A stretch of DNA of 51,555 nt from Flavobacteriales bacterium (GCA_018057455.1 JAGPDT010000011.1:14597-66151); one strand, 5' to 3'; shown: positions 6,389-16,090, counted from the first letter of the stretch. Notes: generated by a model not told the origin, from the letters alone. A program made the numbers and translations.

Positions 6389-6922
6389 ATGAAGCAACGC
6401 ACCCTGCTGTTCCCCATTCTGCTGCTCTGGGCCGATGTGGCGGTCCGGGCGCAGGAGGTGTTCCCGTCGGTGGTGGCCGAAACCTCCGCAGGTGGCACCC
6501 TCACCCTTCCCTTGTCCACGGCGGAAGGTTACACCATCGTTGCCGTAGCCTTCGGAAAGAAAGCCGAACCGCTGCTGGAAGACTGGTATGCACCGGCCTA
6601 TTCCCGTTTCGTGGCCAAGAGCGGCCTCTTCGCCAGCGACTACCACGTGGACCTGTTCTTGATGCCCCTGTTCGTTGGCGCCAACCGGGCGGCTTACGGC
6701 ACCACCATGAACCGCCTGCGCAAGGAAGTGGACCCGGAGATCGCGCAGCGGGTGGTGTTCGTCAAGGGGGATGCGCGCGGGTTGATCGACCGGTTGGGCC
6801 TCGCGGACAAGGATGTCCCGTATTTCTTCCTGCTGGACAAACAGGGCCACATACGGGCGCGGGTGCACGGCGCCTACACCGTGGAGCGCCTGGAGGCGCT
6901 TGAAGCGCCCATGCTGAATTGA
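6389..6922 (+). CDS. Secreted thioredoxin-fold protein, unknown function
   Basis: 177 residues from ATG 6389 (MKQRTLLFPILLLWADVAVR then AQ, a signal peptide); an upstream in-frame ATG at 6368 is less likely. The mature part (AFGKKAEPLLEDWYAPAYSR, LFLMPLFVG, DVPYFFLLDKQGHIR, GAYTVERLEAL) has the order of a thioredoxin-like fold but no CxxC pair. The pattern weakly recalls mitochondrial ATP10-type F1Fo assembly factors. I do not recognise a precise family. It is 42 bp upstream of the cyclophilin gene, but that gene has its own promoter-like box. Confidence 0.7.
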   Translation: MKQRTLLFPILLLWADVAVRAQEVFPSVVAETSAGGTLTLPLSTAEGYTIVAVAFGKKAEPLLEDWYAPAYSRFVAKSGLFASDYHVDLFLMPLFVGANRAAYGTTMNRLRKEVDPEIAQRVVFVKGDARGLIDRLGLADKDVPYFFLLDKQGHIRARVHGAYTVERLEALEAPMLN

Positions 6923-6938
6923 TCACACACCTTGCACG

Positions 6939-6946
6939 TACCTTCG
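6939..6946 (+). promoter_or_regulatory. Putative -7 box (TACCTTCG)
   Basis: One mismatch to TAnnTTTG, 18 nt before the ATG of the cyclophilin gene at 6965. It argues against the in-frame ATG at 6932, which would start upstream of the box. Confidence 0.5.
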
Positions 6947-6964
6947 CCCACCTTCAAAACGACC

Positions 6965-7669
6965 ATGACCAAGATCCAGATCCCATCGCTGATGGCCGGC
7001 ATGGCCATGTTCCTGGCGTGCGGCTCAGCGCCCGCCACGGAACTGGCCAGCACCCCGGCCGACCCCGGCGCCACACAACCCGAAGTACCAACCCAACAAA
7101 CCCCGCAAGCCGTGCAGAACACCGCAACAGGCGAAGGACTCTTCGCCGAATTCACCACCACCAAGGGCACCATCGTGTGCCAGTTGGAATACCGGAAAAC
7201 GCCGATCACCGTGGCCAACTTCGTGGCCCTGGCCAAAGGCGACCAGCCCAACACGGCCAAGGCCAAGGGCCAGCCGTACTATGACGGCATCGTGTTCCAC
7301 CGCGTGATCGCCAACTTCATGGTCCAGTGCGGCGACCCCACGGGCACCGGCCGGGGCGGCCCCGGCTACATGTTCCCGGACGAGATCGACGCCAGCCTCA
7401 AGCACGACGTGCCGGGCATCCTCAGCATGGCCAACGCCGGCCCGGGCACCAATGGCAGCCAATTCTTCATCACCCACGTGCCCACGCCGTGGTTGGACGG
7501 CAAGCACACCGTGTTCGGCCATGTGGTCAGCGGCCAGGACGTGGTGAACGCGATCCAGCAGGGCGACAGCATCAAGACCCTGCGCATCGTGGCCAAGGGC
7601 GCCGATGCCGAAGCTTTTGATGCCATGAAGGTACTGGAGGCCAACAAGGCCAGCTTCCGCGGCCGTTAA
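6965..7669 (+). CDS. Cyclophilin-type peptidyl-prolyl isomerase, lipoprotein
   Basis: 234 residues. The N-terminus [20 protein letters not shown] has a lipobox (FLAC) at residue about 19, so the protein is probably lipid-anchored in the periplasm or outer membrane. A roughly 40-residue PT/Q-rich linker precedes a cyclophilin domain with [40 protein letters not shown] (catalytic FHRV), [34 protein letters not shown] and VFGHVV. It accelerates cis-trans isomerisation of X-Pro bonds in exported proteins. The stop overlaps the stop of the convergent helicase gene by 3 nt. Confidence 0.93.
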   Translation: MTKIQIPSLMAGMAMFLACGSAPATELASTPADPGATQPEVPTQQTPQAVQNTATGEGLFAEFTTTKGTIVCQLEYRKTPITVANFVALAKGDQPNTAKAKGQPYYDGIVFHRVIANFMVQCGDPTGTGRGGPGYMFPDEIDASLKHDVPGILSMANAGPGTNGSQFFITHVPTPWLDGKHTVFGHVVSGQDVVNAIQQGDSIKTLRIVAKGADAEAFDAMKVLEANKASFRGR

Positions 7670-8958
7670 CGGCGGTGCCCGCCACCGGCGGGCCCTCTTC
7701 CTCTACCCGGTTGGCCGCCGCGCCTCCCGCCACCAGCGGGACCGCGGCGGCTTCCGTTTGCCCCTTTGACGCGCACGCCTTCCGGGCGATAGGCGGGTCC
7801 TTCGCCGAAGCCGGTCGGCAGCGGCAGCTTCTCCACGGAATATCCGATCAGTTCCTCAATACGGCCGAACTCCCGCATGTCCTTCTCGGTGATGAAGGTG
7901 ATGGCCTGCCCCTTTTTGGAGGCGCGTGCCGTGCGGCCCACGCGATGCACGTAGTCTTCCGGGTCCTGTGGCACATCGTAGCTGATCACCAGGTCGATAT
8001 CGTCGATGTCGATGCCGCGGCTCACCACGTTGGTGGCCACCAGGATGCGCAGCTTGCGGTTGCGGAAATCCAACAGCACCTGTTCGCGCTCACTCTGCTC
8101 CAGGTCGCTGTGCATGGCCTGTGCGTTGAAGCCTTGCTTCTTCAGGTGCCGGGCCAGGTTCTTCACCTCGATCTTGCGGCCCGCGAAGACGATGATGCTG
8201 GAGGCCTCATTGGTGCGCAGGATGTGCTCCAACACCGGGGCTTTCTGCGGCTCGTGCACCACCAAGGCCTCCTGCCGTACGCCTTCGGCCGGTTTGCTCA
8301 GGGCGATGGAGATCTCCACGGGGTCGTGCAGGATGTGCTTGGCCAACGCCCGGATCGGCGGGGCCATGGTGGCGCTGAACAGCAGCGTTTGCCGTTCCTT
8401 GGGCAGGAATTGCACAATGCGGTTGATGTCGTCGATGAAGCCCATGTCCATCATCCGGTCCGCTTCATCAAGCACCAGGAATTCCAAGCCCTTCAAGGCC
8501 ACATAGCCCAGGTTCAGGTGGCTGAGCAGTTTGCCCGGGGTGGCAATGATCACTTCAGTGCCTCCGCTCAAGGCCGCCTTCTGCTGGTCGAAGGAGGCGC
8601 CATCGCTGCCGCCGTATACCGGCATGGAGGTGATGGGGGTGAAGTACGCGATGGCCTGCATCTGCTGATCGATCTGCAGGGCCAGTTCACGCGTTGGCAC
8701 CACCACCAAAGCCCGCACGGAGCCGGGTACGCGCGGCTTGTATCCATGGATCACATCGATCAGCGGCAGCAGAAAGGCCGCCGTCTTGCCCGTGCCGGTC
8801 TGTGCACAGGCGATCAGGTCGCGCCCGTCCATGGCCGCCGGTATGGCCTGTATTTGAATAGGGGTGGGGGTGCGGATGCCCATGGCATCCAAGCCTTGCA
8901 GCAGCCCGGGGTCCAGGCCGAGGGCGTGAAAATCAAGGACGGGTGCGGAAGTTTCCAA
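7666..8958 (-). CDS. DEAD-box ATP-dependent RNA helicase (RhlE-like)
   Basis: 430 residues if it starts at the TTG at 8958. The ATG and GTG choices further up (9009, 9030) lie at or before the promoter-like box 8996-9003, and family members begin close to FHALGL. Motifs in order: Q motif [11 protein letters not shown], Walker [18 protein letters not shown] box ([10 protein letters not shown]), SAT (FSATM), then motifs IV-VI with [11 protein letters not shown]. The C-terminus is a Gly/Arg-rich tail ([20 protein letters not shown]), typical for RNA-binding RhlE-type helicases of Bacteroidota. Likely roles are ribosome assembly or RNA turnover in the cytoplasm. Convergent with the cyclophilin gene. 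Confidence 0.92.
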   Translation of the reverse strand: METSAPVLDFHALGLDPGLLQGLDAMGIRTPTPIQIQAIPAAMDGRDLIACAQTGTGKTAAFLLPLIDVIHGYKPRVPGSVRALVVVPTRELALQIDQQMQAIAYFTPITSMPVYGGSDGASFDQQKAALSGGTEVIIATPGKLLSHLNLGYVALKGLEFLVLDEADRMMDMGFIDDINRIVQFLPKERQTLLFSATMAPPIRALAKHILHDPVEISIALSKPAEGVRQEALVVHEPQKAPVLEHILRTNEASSIIVFAGRKIEVKNLARHLKKQGFNAQAMHSDLEQSEREQVLLDFRNRKLRILVATNVVSRGIDIDDIDLVISYDVPQDPEDYVHRVGRTARASKKGQAITFITEKDMREFGRIEELIGYSVEKLPLPTGFGEGPAYRPEGVRVKGANGSRRGPAGGGRRGGQPGRGRGPAGGGHRR

Positions 8959-8995
8959 TTTGAAGGGTAAAATGGCCAAAGAAGCCGATGGGGCG

Positions 8996-9003
8996 CGAAG
9001 GTA
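8996..9003 (-). promoter_or_regulatory. Putative -7 box (TACCTTCG)
   Basis: Lies 37 nt before the proposed TTG start of the helicase gene. If correct, the ATG at 9009 and GTG at 9030 cannot be the start. Confidence 0.45.
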
Positions 9004-9158
9004 GCGCATAGGGCCCGTGGCCCGGCCCATGGCGCATTTGCCGCCACCGCCGGGCCAGGTGATGGTACGGTGGCGGGGGGCGCAGCCCTATCACGTAGGC
9101 TAATCCGTTGGTAGCCAGCCAACCGGGCTGCAGGCCTCCGCCGTACCCCTTGAACCCC

Positions 9159-9166
9159 TATCTTTC
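9159..9166 (+). promoter_or_regulatory. Putative -7 box (TATCTTTC)
   Basis: One mismatch to TAnnTTTG, 29 nt before the ATG of the CUB-repeat gene at 9196. Confidence 0.45.
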
Positions 9167-9195
9167 GCACCGGACTAAGCCCAAAAAAACGTTAC

Positions 9196-12100
9196 ATGAG
9201 ACTTGCTCTACCCCCAAGGGCCGCAGCGTTCGCGCTGATGGCCGGCTTGGCAGCTTCCACAGCGCTCGCGCAGGACTGCCTCAACAACTCGGCATACGGC
9301 ACGGCCACGCCCGATGCCCTAGGCGCCGTGGTCACCATCTCCACCTGCTCGTACCTCTCGGAGTACAGCACGGTGAATGGGGCCATTGCCGGTGCCAACT
9401 ATGAATTCACCGTCACCGGTGGTGGGTACATCACCGTGCGTGAAGGCACCTACAACGGCCCGGTGATCGCCCAGGGCTACTCGCCTCTGGTGGCCACCGC
9501 CACGGCCAGTGGCAACCTCTACCTGCACTGGAACACCAACAACGCCTGCGGCACGGCCACCGGATGCCAGACCACCACCGTGCAGTTCCTGCTGGATTGT
9601 GTGCCACCCTCGGCGACCATCACCCCGGTGGATGATTGTGAGAACAACCAATTCTCGCTGAACGTGAACGTGACCAGCATCGGCGACGGCACCGATGTGG
9701 ACCTGGTGTACAACGTGAACGGCGGGGAGAACGACACCCTGTTCGACCAGCCCGTGGGCGCCTACGTGCTGGGGCCCTTCACCGTGGGCCAGGTGGTGAA
9801 CCTGGTGGTCACCCACAGCGGCGATGCGATGTGCAACCGGAGCTACCCCGGGCTGATCTCCGCAAACACCTGCCCCACGATCATCGCGTGTGGCGGTGCA
9901 CCGCTGGACGGCACCTACTGCTACGTGAACAACGACAACAACCATTGGTACTACCAGAGTGACAATGAGATGCCGTTGATCATCATCTTCTCCTCCGGTT
10001 CCATTGAATCGGCTAGCTACGACCACATCCGGATCTACAACGGGCCGGACAATACCGGTGAGTTGCTCTACGAGAACCCCGTGGGCACCACCACCAACTT
10101 GGCGGGCTTGCAGTTCGTGGCCTCCTCGGGCCATCTGTACATGGAGATGACCTCCGAAAGTTCGGTGAGCTGCGCCACCAATGCCGCATGGACCTGGAAC
10201 TGGCAGGTGGGCTGCCTGGATTGCACCCCGGCGGAAGCCACGTACACGGTGAACACCGATTGCGACGCCCAGGAATTCACAATCGACGTGCATGTGACCG
10301 TTCTGGGGTCGGACCTCAGCCTGGACATCACCAACAATGCCGGCGCCGCCACCGTTACTGCCGCGGACACGGGCCTGTACACCGTGGGGCCTTTCCCCAT
10401 CACCACCTTGGTCACCTTGACCATGGTGAATGATGACAACAGCTTGTGCAACGTGGTTTCGCCCGTGCTCACCAACCCCTTGTGCCCCACGCACGTCACC
10501 TGCGGCGAACCCGCCTTGCAGGAGACCTACTGCTACAGCAACAGCGACATCCATGCCTGGCACTGGCAGAACACCGATCCCAACGGCACCTTGGCCATGC
10601 TGTTCAGCGCAGGCACCATCGACTGGCCCGGAACGTTCGGCGACAACATGCGGATCTATGACGGCGCCGACAACACCGCCCCGTTGATCTTCCAGAACGC
10701 CACCTTCCTCGACCTTGCCGACACCTTGATCCTCTCTTCGGGCGATCATCTGTACATGGAGCTCAACACCTCCACCTTCGGCTCCTGTGCCGACGGCCTC
10801 CAGACCGAATGGGCCTGGGAGGTAGGCTGCTACGACTGCGCCCCGCCCACCGCCACCTACACCGTGAACACGGACTGCGAAGCCCAGGAATTCACCATTG
10901 ACGTGCACCTCACCGGCATGGGCAGCCAAGGCAGCCTGGACATCACCAACGATTTTGATGCCGCTGTCATTACGGCAACGGATACCGGTGTTTACACCGT
11001 TGGGCCGTTCCCCATCACCACCGAAACGGTGATCTTCCTGGAGAACGACACCAACAGCCTCTGCACGGTACACTCCGATGTGCTCACCAACCCGCTGTGC
11101 CCCTCGTTCGTTACCTGTGGTGGCGCTCCGTTGGACTTCGCCTACTGCTACCCCAACAACGATTTCCACCAGTGGCACTGGCAGGCGGAAACCGATGGAC
11201 TGCCCTTGATCATCATCTTCTCGGCAGGTTCCATTGAATCCGCTACCTGGGACCACATCCGCATCTACAACGGCCCGGATAACACGGCTCCGTTGCTCTA
11301 TGAGAACCCGGTGGGCAACACCACCAACTTGGCGGGCATGCAGTTCGTGGCATCTTCAGGCCACATTTACATGGAGAACACTTCCGAAAGCTCAGTAAGC
11401 TGCGGAAGCGGTTCCATGACCGAATGGGTGTGGCAAGTAGGCTGCCTGGATTGCGTTCCGCCGGTGGCCACCTACAGCGTGGTCACGGACTGTGAAGCCA
11501 TGCAGTTCAGCGTGGAGGTGAACATCACCAACATGGGCAGCGACGACGTGGTGGACATCACCAACAACGGTGGTGCCCTGCCCGTGGCCGCCACGGCCAC
11601 GGGTACCTACACCGTGGGTCCCTTCGCTGCCGGCACCCCGGTGGTGATCACCCTGGAGAACGACCTGAACAGCCTGTGCAACGTGAGCTCCGCGCCCATG
11701 GTGAACCCGCTGTGCCCCACCATCGTTACCTGCGGTGGCCCCACCTTGCAGGAAACCTACTGCTATGTGAACAGCGACAACCATGCCTGGCATTGGGAAG
11801 CATCGGGCAGCACCCCCTTGGCCATCCAGTTCAATGCCGGCACCATTGAGTCCAACTTCTGGGACGACCTCACGATCTACGATGGACCGGATGCCTCGGG
11901 CACGATCATCTTCGCCAACGGTACCAGCCAAACGTTCCTTGCGGACACCACGCTGATCGCCTCCTCCGGCCACATCTACATGACCTTCACCTCCGACCTT
12001 TCGGGCAGCTGCGCCGATGGCTCGCAGACCATGTGGGATTGGGAGATCAGCTGCTTGGATTGCACCAACCCCGCCGCGGATTTCAGCATCGTGGAGGATT

Positions 12101-12939
12101 GCATCCACCACAACTACACCGTGGCGGTGAACGTGACCGACCTGGGTTCCGGTGCCTTTGCCCGCATCGGCAATTCCTTCAACACCGATACGCTCACCAA
12201 CATCCCCGCCGGCATCACCATGGTGGGTCCGTTCCCCATGGACACCGCCGTGGTGGTGACCGTGTACAGCGAAACGAACAACCTGTGCAAAGTGCCCAGC
12301 CCGGTGTTGAACGCCAACTCCTTGGCTTGCGTGGACAGCGTGTGCGCACCGGCTGAGTACGTGTACTGCTACAGCAACAACGACACGGCCTGGTTCATGT
12401 ACCAAGGTGAGGCCGGGGTGCCCCTGACCGTGGCCTTCCACGCGGGCAGCATGTTGCCGGGCGACTTCGTGCAGATCTACAACGGATTGGTTCCCCTACA
12501 AAACCTCCAGCTCTGGCAGGGCAACCTCAACGGCAACCTCTCCGGCTGGGCGGTGAACACCACCAATGGCTACAGCAGCATGTTGGTGCGTGTGGTCTCC
12601 AATGCGTCGGGTTCCTGTGCCACGGGCGAGGCAGCCACCCAGATGAGCTGGGTGGTGCAGTGCGGTACCGTGGGTGTGGGCGAGTTCGAAGCCAGCCAGT
12701 TCGCCATGTACCCGAACCCCACTTCGGGCCTGATGATGCTGGAGCTCCCGGCCGAAGTGCTTGGCACGGCAGACCTGCGCGTTACCGACCTCTCAGGCCG
12801 TGTGGTGTACCAGGAGATGTTTGCCAACAATGGCAGCACCCGCTCCTTCGACCTGAAGAACCTGCAAAGCGGCAACTACATGGTGACCATCACCACCAAC
12901 AACTGGGTGAAGGCCCAGCAGTTGCAGATCATCCGGTGA
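9196..12939 (+). CDS. Large CUB-repeat secreted protein with T9SS sorting tail
   Basis: 1247 residues: signal peptide (to about residue 25, ...ASTALAQ), an N-terminal beta domain, then repeating modules of about 205 residues beginning near residues 232, 436, 641, 846 and a shorter one near 1050. Each has a CUB-like part, typified by CGGAPLDGTYCYVNNDNNHW, a calcium-site-like DHIRIYNGPDN and SSGHLYMEMTSESSVSC, followed by a beta-sandwich part with VGPFPIT. Modules are rich in paired cysteines. The C-terminal 80 residues (FAMYPNPTSGLMMLEL to LQIIR) are a T9SS sorting domain. The product is therefore a surface or secreted adhesin-like protein; ligand unknown. It stands alone with a promoter-like box before it and a strong terminator after it. 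Confidence 0.88.
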   Translation: MRLALPPRAAAFALMAGLAASTALAQDCLNNSAYGTATPDALGAVVTISTCSYLSEYSTVNGAIAGANYEFTVTGGGYITVREGTYNGPVIAQGYSPLVATATASGNLYLHWNTNNACGTATGCQTTTVQFLLDCVPPSATITPVDDCENNQFSLNVNVTSIGDGTDVDLVYNVNGGENDTLFDQPVGAYVLGPFTVGQVVNLVVTHSGDAMCNRSYPGLISANTCPTIIACGGAPLDGTYCYVNNDNNHWYYQSDNEMPLIIIFSSGSIESASYDHIRIYNGPDNTGELLYENPVGTTTNLAGLQFVASSGHLYMEMTSESSVSCATNAAWTWNWQVGCLDCTPAEATYTVNTDCDAQEFTIDVHVTVLGSDLSLDITNNAGAATVTAADTGLYTVGPFPITTLVTLTMVNDDNSLCNVVSPVLTNPLCPTHVTCGEPALQETYCYSNSDIHAWHWQNTDPNGTLAMLFSAGTIDWPGTFGDNMRIYDGADNTAPLIFQNATFLDLADTLILSSGDHLYMELNTSTFGSCADGLQTEWAWEVGCYDCAPPTATYTVNTDCEAQEFTIDVHLTGMGSQGSLDITNDFDAAVITATDTGVYTVGPFPITTETVIFLENDTNSLCTVHSDVLTNPLCPSFVTCGGAPLDFAYCYPNNDFHQWHWQAETDGLPLIIIFSAGSIESATWDHIRIYNGPDNTAPLLYENPVGNTTNLAGMQFVASSGHIYMENTSESSVSCGSGSMTEWVWQVGCLDCVPPVATYSVVTDCEAMQFSVEVNITNMGSDDVVDITNNGGALPVAATATGTYTVGPFAAGTPVVITLENDLNSLCNVSSAPMVNPLCPTIVTCGGPTLQETYCYVNSDNHAWHWEASGSTPLAIQFNAGTIESNFWDDLTIYDGPDASGTIIFANGTSQTFLADTTLIASSGHIYMTFTSDLSGSCADGSQTMWDWEISCLDCTNPAADFSIVEDCIHHNYTVAVNVTDLGSGAFARIGNSFNTDTLTNIPAGITMVGPFPMDTAVVVTVYSETNNLCKVPSPVLNANSLACVDSVCAPAEYVYCYSNNDTAWFMYQGEAGVPLTVAFHAGSMLPGDFVQIYNGLVPLQNLQLWQGNLNGNLSGWAVNTTNGYSSMLVRVVSNASGSCATGEAATQMSWVVQCGTVGVGEFEASQFAMYPNPTSGLMMLELPAEVLGTADLRVTDLSGRVVYQEMFANNGSTRSFDLKNLQSGNYMVTITTNNWVKAQQLQIIR
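9889..12342. repeat. Four tandem ~614-bp internal repeats of the CUB gene
   Basis: Units start at 9889, 10501, 11116 and 11731 (612-615 bp apart); a fifth, diverged partial unit starts at 12343. Units 1 and 3 are strikingly close at DNA level, for example the shared stretch around GACCACATCCG-ATCTACAACGG, and units 2 and 4 share CTGCAGGAAACCTACTGCTA-like sequence, suggesting duplication of a two-module block. Confidence 0.75.
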
Positions 12940-12959
12940 TCGGTTCTCTCCTTTCCGAA

Positions 12960-12992
12960 GAGGCCCCCGAGCAATCGGGGGCCTCTTTTTTT
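12960..12992 (+). terminator. Rho-independent terminator after the CUB gene
   Basis: Perfect 11-bp stem GAGGCCCCCGA / TCGGGGGCCTC (12960-12970 and 12975-12985) with a GCAA loop, followed by seven T residues; 20 nt after the stop codon. Confidence 0.93.
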
Positions 12993-13361
12993 CACGCGGC
13001 CCGGTGAATCCGTGCCATCCTTTGGGCCCGGGTGTTGGCCGGGGTTGCCCTGCCCCAAGGCATGGGTGCCCGTTTGCAACCCGGAGCGCACCACGAGGGC
13101 GCTGGGGACTTGCCTGCAACCCGCCGGTGGGCATGTTCCCATGCCTTGCCGTTGGTAGCAGCAGGACTTGGCCTTGCGCGCAGTGGATCCAATCCCGGGA
13201 GGTGCGGCCCCGCCCCACCCAAGTCGAAAAGCGTTGGCCGACCTCTATTCAAAAGCGAAGACCTTGCTTGCGCAAGGCCTTACACCACCTTATTGGACCA
13301 ATGGATCTGTTTTTCCAAGGGGGGGGGCAGCCCAGCCGGGCATTCCGGCCCGGCCGGACGG
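12993..13361. other. Intergenic stretch between convergent genes
   Basis: About 370 bases between the CUB-gene terminator and the stop of the META gene. Open frames exist on both strands but have no recognisable product. A run of nine G lies near 13320. Nothing else stands out. Confidence 0.5.
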
Positions 13362-13787
13362 TTACTTGGCCTGGCGCTGCAGCACGGCCACTTCTTTGCC
13401 GGCGAGCAGCACGAGCCGTTCATCCTTCACGGAGTAGGTGCTGGCCTTGTTCAGGGCGTCCAGGAAGGCGTCTTCCACCTGCTGGGTCTCCTGGCAGTAC
13501 ATGCGCGTAGCGGCCAAGCCGGGGAACGCTATGCTGTCGCCCCACACCTTCATGGTGCCGAAGACCCTGTTGCAGCCCGCAAAGCCGGTTACGTTCACCC
13601 CCAGGCTATCAATGGTGAGGTAGGGCCGCTCAGCCCCTTCGGGCAATTGCACGGGCGCGCCGTTCAAGGTGGAAAGCACCCATTTCCCGGGTACTTGGGC
13701 GGAGGCCCCGGTGCTTTTCTCCGCGCAGGTGTTCGCGCTGAGCACCACGCCCAGGGCCAAGGCTGCCAATGGAAGATGGAGTTTCAT
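13362..13787 (-). CDS. META-domain (HslJ-like) envelope protein
   Basis: 141 residues. The N-terminus (MKLHLPLAALALGVVLSANT then C) looks like an export signal, possibly lipoprotein-type, though SANTC is a poor lipobox. The rest is one META domain: GKWVLSTLNGAP, LTIDSLGVNVTGFAGCNRVF, LAATRMYCQETQQVEDAFLD, YSVKDERLVLL. META/HslJ proteins are small beta-rich envelope proteins linked to stress and motility in other bacteria, mechanism unclear. It begins 8 nt after the dnaN stop, so the two are probably co-transcribed. Confidence 0.85.
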   Translation of the reverse strand: MKLHLPLAALALGVVLSANTCAEKSTGASAQVPGKWVLSTLNGAPVQLPEGAERPYLTIDSLGVNVTGFAGCNRVFGTMKVWGDSIAFPGLAATRMYCQETQQVEDAFLDALNKASTYSVKDERLVLLAGKEVAVLQRQAK

Positions 13788-13795
13788 GGTCCGGA

Positions 13796-14917
13796 TCAGT
13801 TGTTCAACATCACCGGCATCACCAGCATGAGGACGTCCTCACCGTGTTCGGTGCCTTCGCCCGGCAAGAGGATGCCCGCGCGGTTGGGGGCGCTCATTTC
13901 CATCACCACATGCTCGCTGTCCAGGTTGATCAGCATGTCCATGAGGAAGCGGGAGTTGAAGCCGATGACCATGTCCTCCCCTTCATAGGAGCAGGTGAGG
14001 ACTTCGTTGGCCTCATTGGCGAAATCAAGGTCTTCGGCGCTGATGGCCAATTGGCTGCCGGTGATGTTCAGGCGCACCTGGTGGGTGGTCTTGTTGCTGA
14101 AGAGGGCCACGCGGCGGATGGAGTTCAGGAAGCTCTGCCGGTCGATGGTGAGCTTGTTGGGATTCTGCTTGGGGATCACGGCCTCGTAGTTGGGGTACTT
14201 GCCATCGATCAGGCGGCAGATCACGCGGGTGTTGTCGAAGGTGAAGGAGGCGTTGTTCTCGTTGAACTCCACGTCCACTTCGGCATTGGTGGCGGAGAGG
14301 GAGTTCTTCAGCAAGTTCAGGGGCTTTTTGGGCACGATGAAGCTGATGGCCTTGGGCGAGCTGATGTCGCTGCGGGTGTAGCGCACAAGCTTGTGGGCAT
14401 CGGTGGCCACGAAGCGCATGCTCTCTTCGGAGAGTTCGAAGAAGAGGCCGCTCATCACCGGGCGAAGGTCATCGTTGCCGGTGGCGAAGAGGGTTTTGTT
14501 GATGGCCGTGGCCAAGGTGCCGGCGGGAATGGCGATGCGGGCGGGATCTTCCAGCACGGGGCTCTTGGGGAACTCGGCCCCGGAGAAGCCGGTCATTTTG
14601 TACTTGCCTTGGTCGCTGCTGATCTCCACGCCGAAATGCTTGGCGTCCACGCTGAAGGTGAGGGGCTGCTCGGGAAAGGCCTTCAGGGTGTCCAGGAGCA
14701 AGCGTGCGGGCATGGCCACACTGCCTTTCTCCTTGGCTTCCACGGCCATTTCGGCGGTGATGGTGGTTTCCAGGTCGCTGGCGGTGATGGTGAGCTTCTT
14801 GCTATCGATCTCGAACAGGAAGTTGTCCAGGATGGCCAAGGTGTTATTGCTGGCGAGCACACCTTGGAGGCTTTGCAGTTGCTTGAGCAAGGCGTTGCTG
14901 GAAACAATGAATTTCAT
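13796..14917 (-). CDS. dnaN: DNA polymerase III beta subunit (sliding clamp)
   Basis: 373 residues from the ATG at 14917 (MKFIVSSNALLKQLQSLQGV). Three clamp domains of normal total length are present; typical segments are TITASDLETTITAEM, RLLLDTLKAFPEQPLTFSV, DDLRPVMSGLFFEL, FVATDAHKLVRYTR and the C-terminal VLMLVMPVMLNN. The ring tethers DNA polymerase to the template. An open frame reaching to 15052 is a non-coding extension because it crosses the -7 box at 14981. It lies downstream of the DUF4340-like gene with a 147-bp gap. Confidence 0.97.
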   Translation of the reverse strand: MKFIVSSNALLKQLQSLQGVLASNNTLAILDNFLFEIDSKKLTITASDLETTITAEMAVEAKEKGSVAMPARLLLDTLKAFPEQPLTFSVDAKHFGVEISSDQGKYKMTGFSGAEFPKSPVLEDPARIAIPAGTLATAINKTLFATGNDDLRPVMSGLFFELSEESMRFVATDAHKLVRYTRSDISSPKAISFIVPKKPLNLLKNSLSATNAEVDVEFNENNASFTFDNTRVICRLIDGKYPNYEAVIPKQNPNKLTIDRQSFLNSIRRVALFSNKTTHQVRLNITGSQLAISAEDLDFANEANEVLTCSYEGEDMVIGFNSRFLMDMLINLDSEHVVMEMSAPNRAGILLPGEGTEHGEDVLMLVMPVMLNN

Positions 14918-14980
14918 GGAGGACCGTGTCTTGGGATGCGTGGTTGGTGGCCGCACCATGCGCTGGCATGGCGTGGGTGG

Positions 14981-14988
14981 CAAAGATA
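14981..14988 (-). promoter_or_regulatory. -7 box for dnaN (TATCTTTG)
   Basis: Perfect TAnnTTTG on the minus strand, 63 nt before the dnaN ATG, so dnaN can be transcribed independently of the gldFG operon upstream. Confidence 0.6.
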
Positions 14989-15064
14989 TCCGGGGGGGCT
15001 TGGGTACGGGGCGCGGGTTATCAACACCGGGGCGGCGTTTTCCACAGTGCACGCGGGGTGCGGA

Positions 15065-16090
15065 TCACCGGGGACCGGGGTGTCCCGCCTCCAGGGTGAA
15101 GATCGGCCGGGCCACCCGGTCCCACCAGAACCGCTGTACCACCACCAGGGCCGTGTCATTCACCAGCGCATACATGCGGTTCACATCCTCGGTGACCGGC
15201 TTGAATTCCAGGTCCTTTTCGCCGGCCATGGGCTTCCTGGGCCAGAAAGGGATGCGTTGTTCACCGTGCTTGCCGGAGATCCGCAACACGTACCATGGCG
15301 TGGATTTCAGCACGGAATCGCGCGCGGCGGGTGAGAGGGTGCGTTCAAACCCTTCGAAGCTGCCGTTGCGCAGGGCCAGCATCATGTCCTGCACGCGCAG
15401 GGTGTCCATGGGCACCGCCTTGCCCAGGTGGTCGTGCAGCGTCAGGCTGTCGCCGCCTTTGTACGTAACGCTGTATCCCTGCGCGGGGTCGGCGGGAATT
15501 TCCAGGTCCACCCGGGCGACGTCGGTGAGGGTGGGGTAGTAGGTCACGCGGCTGCTGCGCCAGTCGTCGATCACGGTGTGGAAGCGCGTGTTGAGCACGC
15601 CGGTGAACGCGGCCATGCCCATTTCGAAAGGGACTTCGCTGCGCCCTTTGCCGGGGATCTCCAACACCATGTAGGTGCCATAGTGGTCGGCACTGGAACC
15701 GCCGATCCACCAGATCTTGCTGGGCTTGTGGCCACCTTGGTAGATCTCCACTTTGCGGGCGGTGCCGGCCATGACGCGCAGCACGGAGGCTTCCATGCTC
15801 TTGGGCACGGGCGCCCGCAGTTCCACCAGCTTGAAGGTCTTCAGCAACAAGGCCACCTGGAAGTCCTTGGCAGGCATGCCGTTCACGGCCCATCCGTTGG
15901 GGGTGCGGCGCAGGTCGGCGGTACCGCCGGTTTTTTCGGCGATGAAGATGCGGTCCACCGAGGCCGTGTCGGCCACGGCAAAATCGGTGAGGGCGCCGGA
16001 GAGGGTGCTGCCGGTGTTTTGCCGCCAGAGCCACCAGGCCACCAGGGCCAGCACGGCCAGCACCAGGAGCAGGAACCCGCGTTTCATCAT
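15065..16090 (-). CDS. DUF4340-like membrane-anchored protein of the gldFG operon
   Basis: 341 residues with one N-terminal TM anchor (GFLLLVLAVLALVAWWLW) and a large periplasmic part. Segments such as DRIFIAEKTGGTADLRRTPN and GWAVNG resemble DUF4340 proteins, which often accompany GldG-like ABC components. It overlaps the gldG stop (ATGATGA), so translation is probably coupled. The start could be either of two adjacent ATGs (16090 or 16087). The placement gldF-gldG-this gene-dnaN recurs, as I recall, in Bacteroidota. Probably an accessory of the GldFG ABC complex. Confidence 0.8.
   Translation of the reverse strand: MMKRGFLLLVLAVLALVAWWLWRQNTGSTLSGALTDFAVADTASVDRIFIAEKTGGTADLRRTPNGWAVNGMPAKDFQVALLLKTFKLVELRAPVPKSMEASVLRVMAGTARKVEIYQGGHKPSKIWWIGGSSADHYGTYMVLEIPGKGRSEVPFEMGMAAFTGVLNTRFHTVIDDWRSSRVTYYPTLTDVARVDLEIPADPAQGYSVTYKGGDSLTLHDHLGKAVPMDTLRVQDMMLALRNGSFEGFERTLSPAARDSVLKSTPWYVLRISGKHGEQRIPFWPRKPMAGEKDLEFKPVTEDVNRMYALVNDTALVVVQRFWWDRVARPIFTLEAGHPGPR

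Noticed and set aside
9319..11256. 645-codon minus-strand frame inside the CUB gene
   Set aside because: Shadow of a GC-rich, codon-biased gene; repeats simply mirror the CUB modules.
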